Shown piece after piece: positions 9,057 to 18,652 of a stretch of DNA of 64,000 bases. This DNA is from Planococcus circulans (GTDB taxonomy: Bacteria > Bacillota > Bacilli > Bacillales_A > Planococcaceae). The position numbers and the translations under genes were made by a program. Under the pieces are notes generated by a model. It did no database searches. It had not been told where the DNA came from and worked only from the letters and a program-made list of their open reading frames with translations. The stretch is taken from positions 496,001 through 560,000 of the forward strand of contig NZ_JAIQCL010000001.1 in assembly GCF_020023385.1 (NCBI RefSeq), given 5' to 3'. The stretch's first letter is position 1; each line of letters starts with the position of its first letter.

Positions 9057-9991
9057 TAACTTTTACCTCCTGAAAGACGGATACGAGGATCAATAACACC
9101 ATATAGAATATCCACCAACAGGATGATCAAGATCAAGAACACTGAGAAGAAGATAGTAGTTCCCATGATGATGGAGAAATCACTGACGATAATCGATTTA
9201 ACGAACTGTTCCCCGATGCCTGGAATTGCGAAAATCTGCTCCACTACAAGAGATCCTGTAAGAATGGATACAGCCATCGGCCCGAGAACCGTAACCAATG
9301 GAATCAACGCATTGCGGAATGCATGCTTGAATGCGATTTCAGATCCGCTTGCGCCTTTAGCTTTCGCTAACGTAATATAGTCTGAACCCAAGACTTCAAT
9401 CATTTCAGTACGGATAAACCGTGCTGCTGTAGCAAGTGGGAACATTGCCAACGCGACGGATGGCAACACACTGGACATGAAGCCGTCCTTCCATAATGCC
9501 ACCGGGAACAAGTCCCATTTCAAACCGAACCAATATTGCAGCAATGAAGCGAAAACGAAGGAAGGAATCGATATTCCGACAATCGCTACGAATGTACTGG
9601 TGTAATCAACCCAGGTATTCTGCCTTAGGGCGGCAATCATTCCTAAGAGGATTCCCAATACTGTTCCTAAAACCATACCTTGAAAACCAATTTGAGCAGA
9701 AGGACCCATTCGACTTAAAATAACATCCGTAACTTCCGCTCCTTTGAATTGGTTAATCGAAATTCCTAGGTCACCTTGCACTAGACCAAACATGTAATTG
9801 AAATACTGAACCGGAAGAGGGTCATTCAATCCATATCTAGCTTCTACGACTGCCCTTTGTTCTGGAGACAATTTATCTGCGGAAGCGACGGGGGATCCTG
9901 GTAAAACTTTCATAAGGAAAAAAGTGAAAGTAGCGATCAGCGCTAAAGTGATCACCATATAGATTAAACGCTTGCCAATATATTTCGCCAT
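9056..9991 (-). CDS. oppB: Oligopeptide ABC transporter permease OppB
   Basis: Permease partner of OppC. The N-terminal YIGKRLIYMVITLALIATFT span is followed by the OppB-type MPGSP-like KVLPGSPV segment. The EAA loop TLAKAKGASGSEIAFKHAFRN is near residue 210, and the protein ends with the usual DPRIRLSGG. Six spans are predicted and the 311-residue length is normal. GGAGGTG precedes the ATG. A strong hairpin lies between oppA and this gene and probably lowers oppBCDF relative to oppA. Confidence 0.95.
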   Translation of the reverse strand: MAKYIGKRLIYMVITLALIATFTFFLMKVLPGSPVASADKLSPEQRAVVEARYGLNDPLPVQYFNYMFGLVQGDLGISINQFKGAEVTDVILSRMGPSAQIGFQGMVLGTVLGILLGMIAALRQNTWVDYTSTFVAIVGISIPSFVFASLLQYWFGLKWDLFPVALWKDGFMSSVLPSVALAMFPLATAARFIRTEMIEVLGSDYITLAKAKGASGSEIAFKHAFRNALIPLVTVLGPMAVSILTGSLVVEQIFAIPGIGEQFVKSIIVSDFSIIMGTTIFFSVFLILIILLVDILYGVIDPRIRLSGGKS

Positions 9992-10106
9992 AGTGCACCT
10001 CCAAAATTAATTCTATTTGACAAGCCCTTAGCATAAGGATGCGGACTTGCAACATTCAAAAGTTAGCAGAAAATGGTCAATTTTCGGTTAATTCCTTTAC
10101 ATTAGA

Positions 10107-10147
10107 AAAGAGAGTATATCGACCTAAAAATGCGATATACTCTCTTT
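10107..10147 (-). terminator. oppA-oppB intercistronic hairpin, probable attenuator
   Basis: A perfect 15-bp stem (AAAGAGAGTATATCG and its complement) with an 11-base loop. On the minus strand it is followed by only a short T run, so partial termination or 3'-end protection of oppA mRNA is more likely than full termination. Confidence 0.65.
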
Positions 10148-10177
10148 CTATTTTGTTTTCACAGTAGCGGGTTTATC

Positions 10178-11881
10178 TTATTCTTTACCCGAAATGTATG
10201 CCCACTTGTAGCTGAAATCTCCACCGAATGGGTGTTTGATAATGCCATTAACGTAAGGCTGTTGAAGTGCCATTGCTCCACGCTGGTAAATCGGCGCGAT
10301 TGCAGCGTCATCTTCAAGAAGGATTTTTTCAGCCTGTGCCATTGCTTCCCAACGTGCAGCAGGATCTGTTGCCAATTCGCCTTTAGCTGATTCAACTAAA
10401 GCATCATACTCAGGGTTAGAGTAAGACATTTTGTTTTGTGCAGATCCAGTAACGAACAAGTCGATGAACGTCATAGGATCCTGATAATCCGGTCCCCATC
10501 CAGCAGTTTGGATGTCGTAGTCCTGAGCTTCATCAAGTTCTAAACGAACTCCAAAAGGTACTGCTTTAAGGTTGATGGTCAAGCCTTCAAGATTTGTTTC
10601 AAGTTGTTCTTTAAGGTAAGCATCCATGTTTTTAGCAGTTTCAGTGTCTCCACCTAGGATTTCAAGAGTAACTTCTTCCACTCCCAATTCTTCCATACCA
10701 GTTGCGAAAAGTTCTGCAGCTTCTTCAGCGTTGAACTCAATCAAATCTCCATTAACTTCACGGAAGTCTGCATTGCTTTCATCGAAAGCAAATTCAGTAG
10801 GTACTAAGAAGTTAGCAGGCAATGATCCGTTCGCTAAAACTACGTCCACTAGATCTTGCTTGTTGAAACCTTTTGCAATTGCCTGGCGGATATTAACGTT
10901 TTTAAGAGCATTTTCTTCGCCGTTACGCTCTTGGTTAAGTTTGAAGTAGAAAACAGTTGGTTCCAATTCAGTAACCAGGTTTTCATCATTTGCGTATTGC
11001 ATTGCAAATTCTCCGCTCAAACCAGCGCGGTCTTTTTCTCCAGAGTTGTAAAGGTTAACTGCAGTAGCAGGTTCTTTTACAACATCAACGTTGATTGTTT
11101 CAAGTTGAACAGTTTCAGCATCCCAGTATTCAGGATTTTTTTGCATTTTCCAAGTCAAGCCAGTTCCGTCCCAGTCAGTAAGTGTGAATGGTCCGTTGAA
11201 AATCAAGTTTTCAGAGTTAGAAGCATAAGCGTCGCCTTTTTCAGTTACGAAAGCTTCGTTCTGTGGGTAGAAAGTTGGGAAAGACATTAATGACATGAAG
11301 TAAGGTACTGGACGTTCCAGTTGCACTTCAAGAGTGTTGTCGTCTACAGCAGTAACTCCAAGTTCAGTCGGTTCCATGTCTCCTGCAGCAATTTCAGTAG
11401 CATTAACAATCGAACCAGCCATCATGTAAGCTCCGTATGGAGAACCTGTAGCAGGATCAATTGAACGTTGCCAAGAGTATACGAAATCATTGGCAGTAAC
11501 CGGTGTACCATCTGACCAGTTAGAGTCGCGCAATTTGAACGTGTAAGTCAAACCATCTTCGCTGACTTCAGGCTCGCCTTCAGCGAGTGCAGGTTCAGCG
11601 ATGTTTTCTTGATTTAAGCGGAATAGGCCTTCATTAACATTATTGAAAATGTTGAATGCGACTGCATCCTCAGCTAATGAAATATCCATAGTTGGAATTT
11701 CAGCGCTTTCCATCAAGTTAAGGACTTGCTCTGAGTCTAAATCCCCAGCTGGTTCTGTACCTTCCGTGCCGTCTGTAGTTTCAGTACTTGTGTCAGTATC
11801 GTCTCCGCCGCCACATGCCGCTAGAAAAGCACTTAGTACTAGAACTAGGCTTAATAGCCAAAAAATCTTGCTGTTTCTCAC
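10178..11881 (-). CDS. oppA: Oligopeptide-binding lipoprotein OppA
   Basis: Extracellular substrate-binding lipoprotein (SBP family 5) of the Opp importer. The N-terminus has a basic start, a hydrophobic core and the lipobox LAAC at about residues 19-22, followed by an acidic, Thr-rich linker. The mature part shows the family signatures YTFKLRDSNWSDGTPVTAND and DFVYSWQR. I chose the GTG at 11881, 8 bp after GAGGGGG; a longer frame to 11920 would put the start upstream of this site and over the CodY box. It is first in the operon, close to a paralogue at 13795-15525. Confidence 0.95.
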   Translation of the reverse strand: MRNSKIFWLLSLVLVLSAFLAACGGGDDTDTSTETTDGTEGTEPAGDLDSEQVLNLMESAEIPTMDISLAEDAVAFNIFNNVNEGLFRLNQENIAEPALAEGEPEVSEDGLTYTFKLRDSNWSDGTPVTANDFVYSWQRSIDPATGSPYGAYMMAGSIVNATEIAAGDMEPTELGVTAVDDNTLEVQLERPVPYFMSLMSFPTFYPQNEAFVTEKGDAYASNSENLIFNGPFTLTDWDGTGLTWKMQKNPEYWDAETVQLETINVDVVKEPATAVNLYNSGEKDRAGLSGEFAMQYANDENLVTELEPTVFYFKLNQERNGEENALKNVNIRQAIAKGFNKQDLVDVVLANGSLPANFLVPTEFAFDESNADFREVNGDLIEFNAEEAAELFATGMEELGVEEVTLEILGGDTETAKNMDAYLKEQLETNLEGLTINLKAVPFGVRLELDEAQDYDIQTAGWGPDYQDPMTFIDLFVTGSAQNKMSYSNPEYDALVESAKGELATDPAARWEAMAQAEKILLEDDAAIAPIYQRGAMALQQPYVNGIIKHPFGGDFSYKWAYISGKE

Positions 11882-11897
11882 TAAATTGACCCCCTCG

Positions 11898-11912
11898 AAT
11901 TTTCTGAAAAAT
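11898..11912. promoter_or_regulatory. CodY box in the oppA leader
   Basis: The sequence AATTTTCTGAAAAAT matches the CodY consensus AATTTTCWGAAAATT at 14 of 15 positions. It sits just after the predicted transcription start and before the oppA ribosome site. CodY with GTP and branched-chain amino acids represses peptide-import genes in Firmicutes, so repression of opp in rich medium is expected. Confidence 0.75.
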
Positions 11913-11925
11913 TGGTACAAGGCTA

Positions 11926-11953
11926 ATTATACATAATATTTTTTTCTTGTACA
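11926..11953 (-). promoter_or_regulatory. oppA promoter
   Basis: Minus-strand TGTACA (11953-11948), 16-bp spacer, TATAAT (11931-11926). The -35 matches 4 of 6 bases. The CodY box begins 14 bp downstream of the -10. Confidence 0.6.
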
Positions 11954-12124
11954 GTTCTTTTTTTGGAAATTTTTACACTCTTGTAACAATTGCGTTACAT
12001 TCACATTACACGAATCCGCAAGAATATTGGATTTGTAAGCGTTTTCGGCGTCTAAGATAAATGAAGATTTTTTTGATTTTTTTTTTAACTTCTTCTACAA
12101 TTGATAAGAATCGAGGTGCGAAGT

Positions 12125-12466
12125 TTGAAGAAAATCGTTTTATCTTTAGGGATTATCCAAGTTTTGATCTTTATCACAATATTTTTTCGGACAGATGACC
12201 TGTCCCTGCTGTCTTATATTAATAATTCATTTGTTTACGGCGGGATCTTGTTATTTTTCGGATTATGGGTTTTTGTAGTGCGGACAGGTGTGTTTGATAT
12301 ATTCACCATCAGTATGAGAAAAGCATTTAAAATAAAGTCCACACTAGAAGATGAAGAAATGCGGCCGCCTTCTGAAGCTTTAGGTTTTTCCAGCTCGCTC
12401 CTGCTCATTACAGGAGCTGTCACTTTGCTGATCATGGGGATTTGTCTGGTGATTTATAACCTCTAG
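12125..12466 (+). CDS. Small membrane protein, DUF3899-like
   Basis: A 113-residue protein starting at TTG 12125, six bases after GAGGTG; the frame upstream of this lacks a ribosome site. Three hydrophobic spans are seen, at about residues 4-20, 30-55 and 88-110, separated by the cytoplasmic-looking segment KAFKIKSTLEDEEMRPPSEAL. The pattern fits the DUF3899 family; function unknown. It is divergent from oppA and just upstream of the trpS leader, with which it may share some readthrough. Confidence 0.65.
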   Translation: MKKIVLSLGIIQVLIFITIFFRTDDLSLLSYINNSFVYGGILLFFGLWVFVVRTGVFDIFTISMRKAFKIKSTLEDEEMRPPSEALGFSSSLLLITGAVTLLIMGICLVIYNL

Positions 12467-12468
12467 TA

Positions 12469-12498
12469 TTGCTTCCCGAAACGCTTCTGTATTATAAT
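12469..12498 (+). promoter_or_regulatory. trpS promoter
   Basis: TTGCTT (12469-12474), 18-bp spacer, TATAAT (12493-12498), just before the T-box leader. Confidence 0.65.
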
Positions 12499-12519
12499 AA
12501 TAGGACATATTATGAGCGA

Positions 12520-12748
12520 TGAAAAAGAAGAGTAAATGCAGTTCCTTCTATAAAAGAGAGTCTGTGGGTGGTGGAAACAGATGAAGTGCTGCATTGAATG
12601 GACTTTTGAGCTGAAGCGGTGAACGAACAAGTAGCCGGTTCCGTGTTCTTCACGTTATGAAGAAGAGTGGCCGGCGACGGCAACTAGGGTGGTACCGCGG
12701 AAAACACATCATTCGTCCCTTTTTTTAAGGGATGTGTGCTGTGTTTTT
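12520..12748 (+). ncRNA. Trp T-box riboswitch
   Basis: A tRNA-sensing leader. The conserved T-box AGGGTGGTACCGCGG is at 12686-12700. Stem I contains an AGAGAG...GGTGG region, and the specifier loop shows GAATGGAC, giving specifier codon TGG (12599-12601) for tryptophan. A terminator hairpin follows (about 12704-12748, ending GTGTTTTTT) and competes with the antiterminator. Uncharged tRNA-Trp should allow readthrough into trpS. The downstream gene confirms the amino acid. Confidence 0.95.
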
Positions 12749-12756
12749 TACTTTGA

Positions 12757-13758
<1,002 letters not shown>

Positions 13759-13762
13759 ACAA

Positions 13763-13791
13763 AAAAGGGCTGCTCTGATTGCAGCCCTTTA
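13763..13791. terminator. Bidirectional terminator, trpS / oppA paralogue
   Basis: Stem AAAGGGCTGC pairing with GCAGCCCTTT with a 7-base loop, A and T runs on both sides; serves the convergent gene ends. Confidence 0.85.
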
Positions 13792-13794
13792 TAT

Positions 13795-15525
13795 TTACTC
13801 TTTTCCAGAAATATAGGTCCATTTAAGACTATAATCACTTCCAAATGGATGTTTCACGATATTTTTCACGTAAGGTTTCTTCAAGGACATAGTCCCCATC
13901 TGGAAGATAGGGGCAATGGCCACATCTTCTTCAAGCAGGATTCTTTCAGCTTCGGCCATAGCTTCCCACCGGGCAACCGGATCTTGTGCCAGCTCCCCTT
14001 TAGCAGATTCGATCAACGCATCATACTCTTCATTTGAATAGGACATCAAGTTGAGTGGAGAATCCGTCACAAATAGATCCAGGAATGTCATCGGATCCAA
14101 ATAATCCGGTCCCCATCCTGTATGCAAAAGATCGTAATTCTGTGCGTCTTCAAGCGCCAGGAGTTCTTCAAACGGAACTGTTTTCAGTTCAACAGTCAGC
14201 CCTTCCAGATTTTCTTCCAAATGAACTTTCAACTCTTCATTCAGTTGAATAGCAACGTCATGATCCTCTCCCAAAAGTTCCAGCGTGAGTTCATCCAACC
14301 CTTCTGCTTGTAATCCCTGGCTCCATAATTCAGCTGCTGCTTCAGCATCAAACTCAAGCATTTCTCCGTTTATCGAACGAAAATCTTCGCCGTTTTCATT
14401 GACAGCGAATTCCGATGGCACTAGATAGTTTGCCGGCAATGAACCATCTGCTAAGACTTTCCCAACGATGTCCGCTTTATCGAAGGCTTGTGCCAGAGCT
14501 CTGCGAATGTCTTCATTTGCGAGAGCTGTTCTTTTCCCGTCACGCAGCTGGTTGAATTTCATGTAAAATACATTTGGACTCTGCCCTTCCATCACTTCTG
14601 GATCATCCGCATACTGCTCGGCGGCTTCACCTGCAAGAAATGCAATGTCTTTTTCACCGGAAGTGTATAAGTCAACAGCAGCCGCTGGATCTGTTACAAC
14701 ATCTACGTTGATCGTTTCAAGCACAACTGTTTCCGCATCCCAATATTCTTCATTTTTTTCCATCGTCCAGCTTGATCCCTCACTGCCATCCCATTCTGTC
14801 AATTTGAATGGCCCATTGTAAAGGACCTGATCTGCGTTTGTGGCATAAGCATCTCCAGCCCCTGTCACAAAGGCTTCATTTTGAGGATAGAAAGTTCCGA
14901 ACGCCATCAGGGAAAGAAAATATGGGATGGGGCGCTCGAGTGTAACGGTCAATGTGCTGTCATCTGGTGCTACCACGCCTAACTCCGTAGGATCCATCTC
15001 ACCTGCAGCAATAGCTTCAGCATTTGCGATAGTTCCCGCCATCATATAAGGTCCATAAGGCGACTCGGTGGCCGGGTCTATGGCGCGTTGCCAAGAATAG
15101 ACGAAATCAGCTGAGGTAATTGGTGTCCCATCCGACCAATTAGCCTTCCGTAACGTGAATGTGTAAGTCAATCCATCTTCACTGACCTCCGGCTCTGCCG
15201 CAGCAAGCGCCGGAATCGCCTGGTTGTCTTCGTCCAGCCGGAAAAGCCCTTCATTAACGTTGTTCAGTACATTAAACGTACCCACGTCCTGAGCAAGTGC
15301 CGAATCCATCAATGTCAGTGGCCCCATCTCCATTAGGTTAAGAATTTGTTCGTCATCCTTCTTGGAATGATTTTCTCCGTCTCCACTCTCCTTTTCTTTT
15401 GTTTCTTCACCGCCGCTCTGTAGTGCATTCGTCTCTGTGGCCATGTCTTGTTCGCTGCAACCAGATACAATGACAATTGCCAGCAAAATCAATACCAGAA
15501 ACACAAAAACTTTGGTGATCTTCAC
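13795..15525 (-). CDS. Orphan OppA-like peptide-binding lipoprotein
   Basis: SBP family 5 lipoprotein, 576 residues from a GTG 6 bp after AAAGGAGGAG. The lipobox VSGC is at about residues 20-23, followed by an acidic, Lys/Glu-rich linker of about 35 residues. It aligns along its whole length with OppA at 10178-11881, for example YTFTLRKANWSDGTPITSAD, DFVYSWQRAIDPAT and YPYFLSLM-type blocks, so it is a duplicate. It stands alone between trpS and appA with its own promoter-like TATAAT (about 15573) and terminator, and likely feeds the Opp or App permease with a different peptide range. Confidence 0.9.
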   Translation of the reverse strand: MKITKVFVFLVLILLAIVIVSGCSEQDMATETNALQSGGEETKEKESGDGENHSKKDDEQILNLMEMGPLTLMDSALAQDVGTFNVLNNVNEGLFRLDEDNQAIPALAAAEPEVSEDGLTYTFTLRKANWSDGTPITSADFVYSWQRAIDPATESPYGPYMMAGTIANAEAIAAGEMDPTELGVVAPDDSTLTVTLERPIPYFLSLMAFGTFYPQNEAFVTGAGDAYATNADQVLYNGPFKLTEWDGSEGSSWTMEKNEEYWDAETVVLETINVDVVTDPAAAVDLYTSGEKDIAFLAGEAAEQYADDPEVMEGQSPNVFYMKFNQLRDGKRTALANEDIRRALAQAFDKADIVGKVLADGSLPANYLVPSEFAVNENGEDFRSINGEMLEFDAEAAAELWSQGLQAEGLDELTLELLGEDHDVAIQLNEELKVHLEENLEGLTVELKTVPFEELLALEDAQNYDLLHTGWGPDYLDPMTFLDLFVTDSPLNLMSYSNEEYDALIESAKGELAQDPVARWEAMAEAERILLEEDVAIAPIFQMGTMSLKKPYVKNIVKHPFGSDYSLKWTYISGKE

Positions 15526-15737
15526 TTCTTCTCCTCCTTTGCTTTAAGTCTCTATGTATGACTTCATTATACGCTGATTCCGTTAAATTTCTATCATTTA
15601 TTTGATAATTCAGATAAATAAATCAAATTTTTATTAAAATAAAATCTTATAATTTTATCAGGATAGCAGTTTATACAGAGGAGTGAATTTGCATAAATGG
15701 ACATGGATTGCCAAGTTCACATGGATTCGTTCATCCA

Positions 15738-15768
15738 TAAAAAAAAACAACCCGAGGGTTGCTTTTTC
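15738..15768 (-). terminator. app operon terminator
   Basis: Minus-strand hairpin CAACC/GGTTG with a small loop, followed by a run of nine T residues, just after the appA stop. Confidence 0.7.
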
Positions 15769-15773
15769 TTTTA

Positions 15774-17597
15774 TTATTCTGCAGTAACTGGTGATTCTTG
15801 GTTTACAGCAAGGTCTGACAAGTAGACGCCAGTGCCGTCACCGATTGCGTAATTCAATACGCGGTCGTTGACCGGGCTCAGTACTGCTCGGTATAACGTA
15901 GGGAATACCGGCACCTCATCTACCATCAATTGCTGCCATTCGTTGTAGATATCCTGGCGGTAGGCAAGGTCAAATGCTTCTTCTGAACGTCCTGCTTCAA
16001 GAAGACGTGTATTTTCTTCATTTTCCCAGCGTGCGAAGTTGTACAGTGCATCAGCGCCGTATAGCCCTGAAGGATCTACGTCAATACCGACTCCCCAAGC
16101 TGCCTGATAAACATCGACATTCGGATCGTCTTCTCCGCCGTTACCGACACGGTCGTAGAATGAGTTGAATTCAAGCATTTCAAGGTTGACTTTCAAGCCG
16201 ACAGCTTCCCAAGATTGCACATAGTATTGCGCCAAAGGTTCCGCTGTGTCGCCGCCAGTCATCGAGATAAAGTTGATTTCCAACGGATTGCCTTCCGGGT
16301 CTTCACGGATACCGTCATCATCAGTGTCTACGTATCCAGCATCATCCAAAAGCTGATTCGCTACTTCCGGATCGTACGTTCTGCCTTCATTCGTATCGTC
16401 ATGGAATTCAGGGTGGGATGGCGGAATCAATGTTGTCGCATTCCAACGCAACCCATTATAGAAACGTTCACCGACTGCAGCGTTATCGACTGCATGCCAC
16501 ATGGCCTGGCGAAGTTCTACATCGCCCATTTTCGCTTCGGGATTATAATCCACACGATTGTTTTCTGCATCCCATGTTCCAAGTTTAAAGCCGATATACG
16601 TGTAGGCGCGATCAATCGCTCCTAGATATTCAACGTTTGACATCTCAGCATTATCCGGGAATTGATCTACAGGGAAATCGCTGATCAAGTCAACGCCTCC
16701 GGTTTCCAATTCCTGTACAACTGTTGAGCTGCTGATTACTTTAACGGTTACGCCATCAAGGTTTGGTTCACCGCGCCAGTAGTCTTCGTTTTTAGTCAGC
16801 GTGACAGACTCTCCAGGTACGATGCTTTCCACTTTGAATGGTCCAAAGCCGATTGGGTTTTCACGCACTTCAGGTGAAGACGAAATATCGGCAACTGCCA
16901 TGTCTCCGAAGATGTGCTTAGCCAATGGGTAAGACCAGATGCTTCCTGTCAATAAAGAAGGAGTAGACTCGATATACGTAATCGACAAGGTTTTTTCGTC
17001 GACGACTTCAATACCTGAAATCGTATCAGCTGCTCCGCTGTTATACTCTTCCATTCCTTCAATGTTTGTGAAATCAGAGTTGTAACGAGGGCCGTCATAA
17101 TCAGGATCGCCGATTACTTCGTGCGCAAACAACCAGTCTTCCGCAGTTACCGGTTCGCCATCATGCCAATTGACATTATCACCAATTGTGAATGTGAACG
17201 TACGGCCATCTTCTGAAACTTCATATGTTGCTGCTCCATCATTTGTGTACACATAGTTTTCGTCCCAAGTTAATAACCCTTCATCAAACCAATTCAAAAT
17301 TTCTGCATCCGGTGCACCCGAATAGAAGTTCCAGTTTAATGTCCCTTCAAAAACCGTGTCCGATACTAAACCGAATGTTACGGTTCCTCCATCAATGGCT
17401 TCGCCTTCATTCGTTTTCACATTGCTGAAATCTTCAATCGAATACATGCCGCCATTTTCAAGTTCCTGTCCGCCGTCAGTATCTGTTTCTCCGCCGCCTT
17501 CTTCTGTAGACGTGTCGTCACCAGTACATGCTGCCAAGACCAAAACAAAAGACAACATCGGTAAGGTTAAATATTTGGTCCATTTGTTTTTCGCCAT
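15774..17597 (-). CDS. appA: Oligopeptide-binding lipoprotein AppA
   Basis: Substrate-binding lipoprotein of the second peptide importer, 607 residues. Signal peptide with lipobox LAAC at about residues 21-24, then an acidic Gly/Thr linker. SBP family 5 blocks include FTFTIGDNVNWHDGEPVTAEDW and FGPFKVESIVPGESVTLTKNEDYW in parts, and the C-terminal family block PVFPTLYRAVLSPVNDRV. GAGGAGG precedes the ATG. It is the last gene of appD-F-B-C-A here, unlike the appDFABC order of B. subtilis. A gap of 118 bp separates it from appC. Confidence 0.9.
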   Translation of the reverse strand: MAKNKWTKYLTLPMLSFVLVLAACTGDDTSTEEGGGETDTDGGQELENGGMYSIEDFSNVKTNEGEAIDGGTVTFGLVSDTVFEGTLNWNFYSGAPDAEILNWFDEGLLTWDENYVYTNDGAATYEVSEDGRTFTFTIGDNVNWHDGEPVTAEDWLFAHEVIGDPDYDGPRYNSDFTNIEGMEEYNSGAADTISGIEVVDEKTLSITYIESTPSLLTGSIWSYPLAKHIFGDMAVADISSSPEVRENPIGFGPFKVESIVPGESVTLTKNEDYWRGEPNLDGVTVKVISSSTVVQELETGGVDLISDFPVDQFPDNAEMSNVEYLGAIDRAYTYIGFKLGTWDAENNRVDYNPEAKMGDVELRQAMWHAVDNAAVGERFYNGLRWNATTLIPPSHPEFHDDTNEGRTYDPEVANQLLDDAGYVDTDDDGIREDPEGNPLEINFISMTGGDTAEPLAQYYVQSWEAVGLKVNLEMLEFNSFYDRVGNGGEDDPNVDVYQAAWGVGIDVDPSGLYGADALYNFARWENEENTRLLEAGRSEEAFDLAYRQDIYNEWQQLMVDEVPVFPTLYRAVLSPVNDRVLNYAIGDGTGVYLSDLAVNQESPVTAE

Positions 17598-17715
17598 TCT
17601 CTGTTTCCTCCTCTTTTCTCTTGAATAAAGCTCTTCCGGACTACTGTTGTGCTTGAATAGAGTTGTTTCTTTCCGGTACCGAGAACCCTACTCCCCCTTT
17701 TCCCCTGCTTTTTTG

Positions 17716-18627
17716 TTACCCTCTGCGCTGTCGGGCATCGGTAGCGCGTTTTAAAGCTTGCCCGACATTATTTATACTAAGCATCAAAACAAAAATCAGG
17801 ATTGATGCAGGTAACCAGATCCACCATCGCAATTCCAGTGTTTGAGGGTTTCTTGCATAACTGATCAAGGTCCCTAAACTCGGAGTCGATTCGGGGAAGC
17901 CGAATCCTAAGAAGGACAGCCCGGATTCGATTCCGATATTGCCTGCCAAATTCAACGTCATCGTCACAATGATGATCGAACTAAGATTTGGCAGTACCTG
18001 GAAAAACATGATCTTAAAATCGGACGTCCCCAAAGTCTTGGACGCTTTGACATAATCCAATTCTTTTTCCTGCAGCGCCTTGGAACGGATCAATCGTGCA
18101 ATACCCATCCATAGAAATGCTGTCATGATCAACGAGAAAGATAGGATGCTGTATCCAGGTACAGCTGTTACGAATGCGATAACGATCATTAAAATCGGCA
18201 AAACCATAAAAAAGTCAACAAAGCGCATAAAGATATTATCCACCGTACCACCGTAATATCCCGAAATCAGTCCGACCAAAATACCGATGATTCCCGTCAA
18301 CAGCGTGACCAAAAAACCGATGGCTAATGAATTGCGTGTTCCAATGATCAGTTGGCCGAAGATATCTCTTCCCCCATAATCAGTGCCCAGCCAATAAGTA
18401 GCAGAAGGCGGCTCATATAGGGCAAAAAGATCAACTTTTATGATCTCAGATTGATCCATGATGATCGAAGTGCCGAAAACACCCGCAATGATCAAGAATA
18501 GGAACAGAAGAGAGCCGAATGCTACTTTGTCCCGTATCAGCTCTCTTAGTAATATACTAAATCCGGATGGGCTTTTACCGAGATCCATATCCGGAATTTG
18601 TGTCCCGCTGTCTTTATCAATTCTCAT
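17716..18627 (-). CDS. appC: Peptide ABC transporter permease AppC
   Basis: DppC/OppC-type permease with an N-terminal cytoplasmic segment, first span near residue 37, and YWLGTDYGGRDIFGQLIIGT before the core. The EAA loop KASKTLGTSDFKIMFFQVLPN is near residue 195. Six predicted spans. GAGGTG precedes the ATG. It pairs with AppB, 25 bp upstream. Confidence 0.93.
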   Translation of the reverse strand: MRIDKDSGTQIPDMDLGKSPSGFSILLRELIRDKVAFGSLLFLFLIIAGVFGTSIIMDQSEIIKVDLFALYEPPSATYWLGTDYGGRDIFGQLIIGTRNSLAIGFLVTLLTGIIGILVGLISGYYGGTVDNIFMRFVDFFMVLPILMIVIAFVTAVPGYSILSFSLIMTAFLWMGIARLIRSKALQEKELDYVKASKTLGTSDFKIMFFQVLPNLSSIIIVTMTLNLAGNIGIESGLSFLGFGFPESTPSLGTLISYARNPQTLELRWWIWLPASILIFVLMLSINNVGQALKRATDARQRRG

Positions 18628-18652
18628 ATTTACACCTCTACATTGTCATTTA

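Noticed and set aside
15560-15660. CodY-like sequences upstream of the orphan OppA gene
   Set aside because: Best match only 11 of 15 in very A+T-rich DNA; not above what chance would give.
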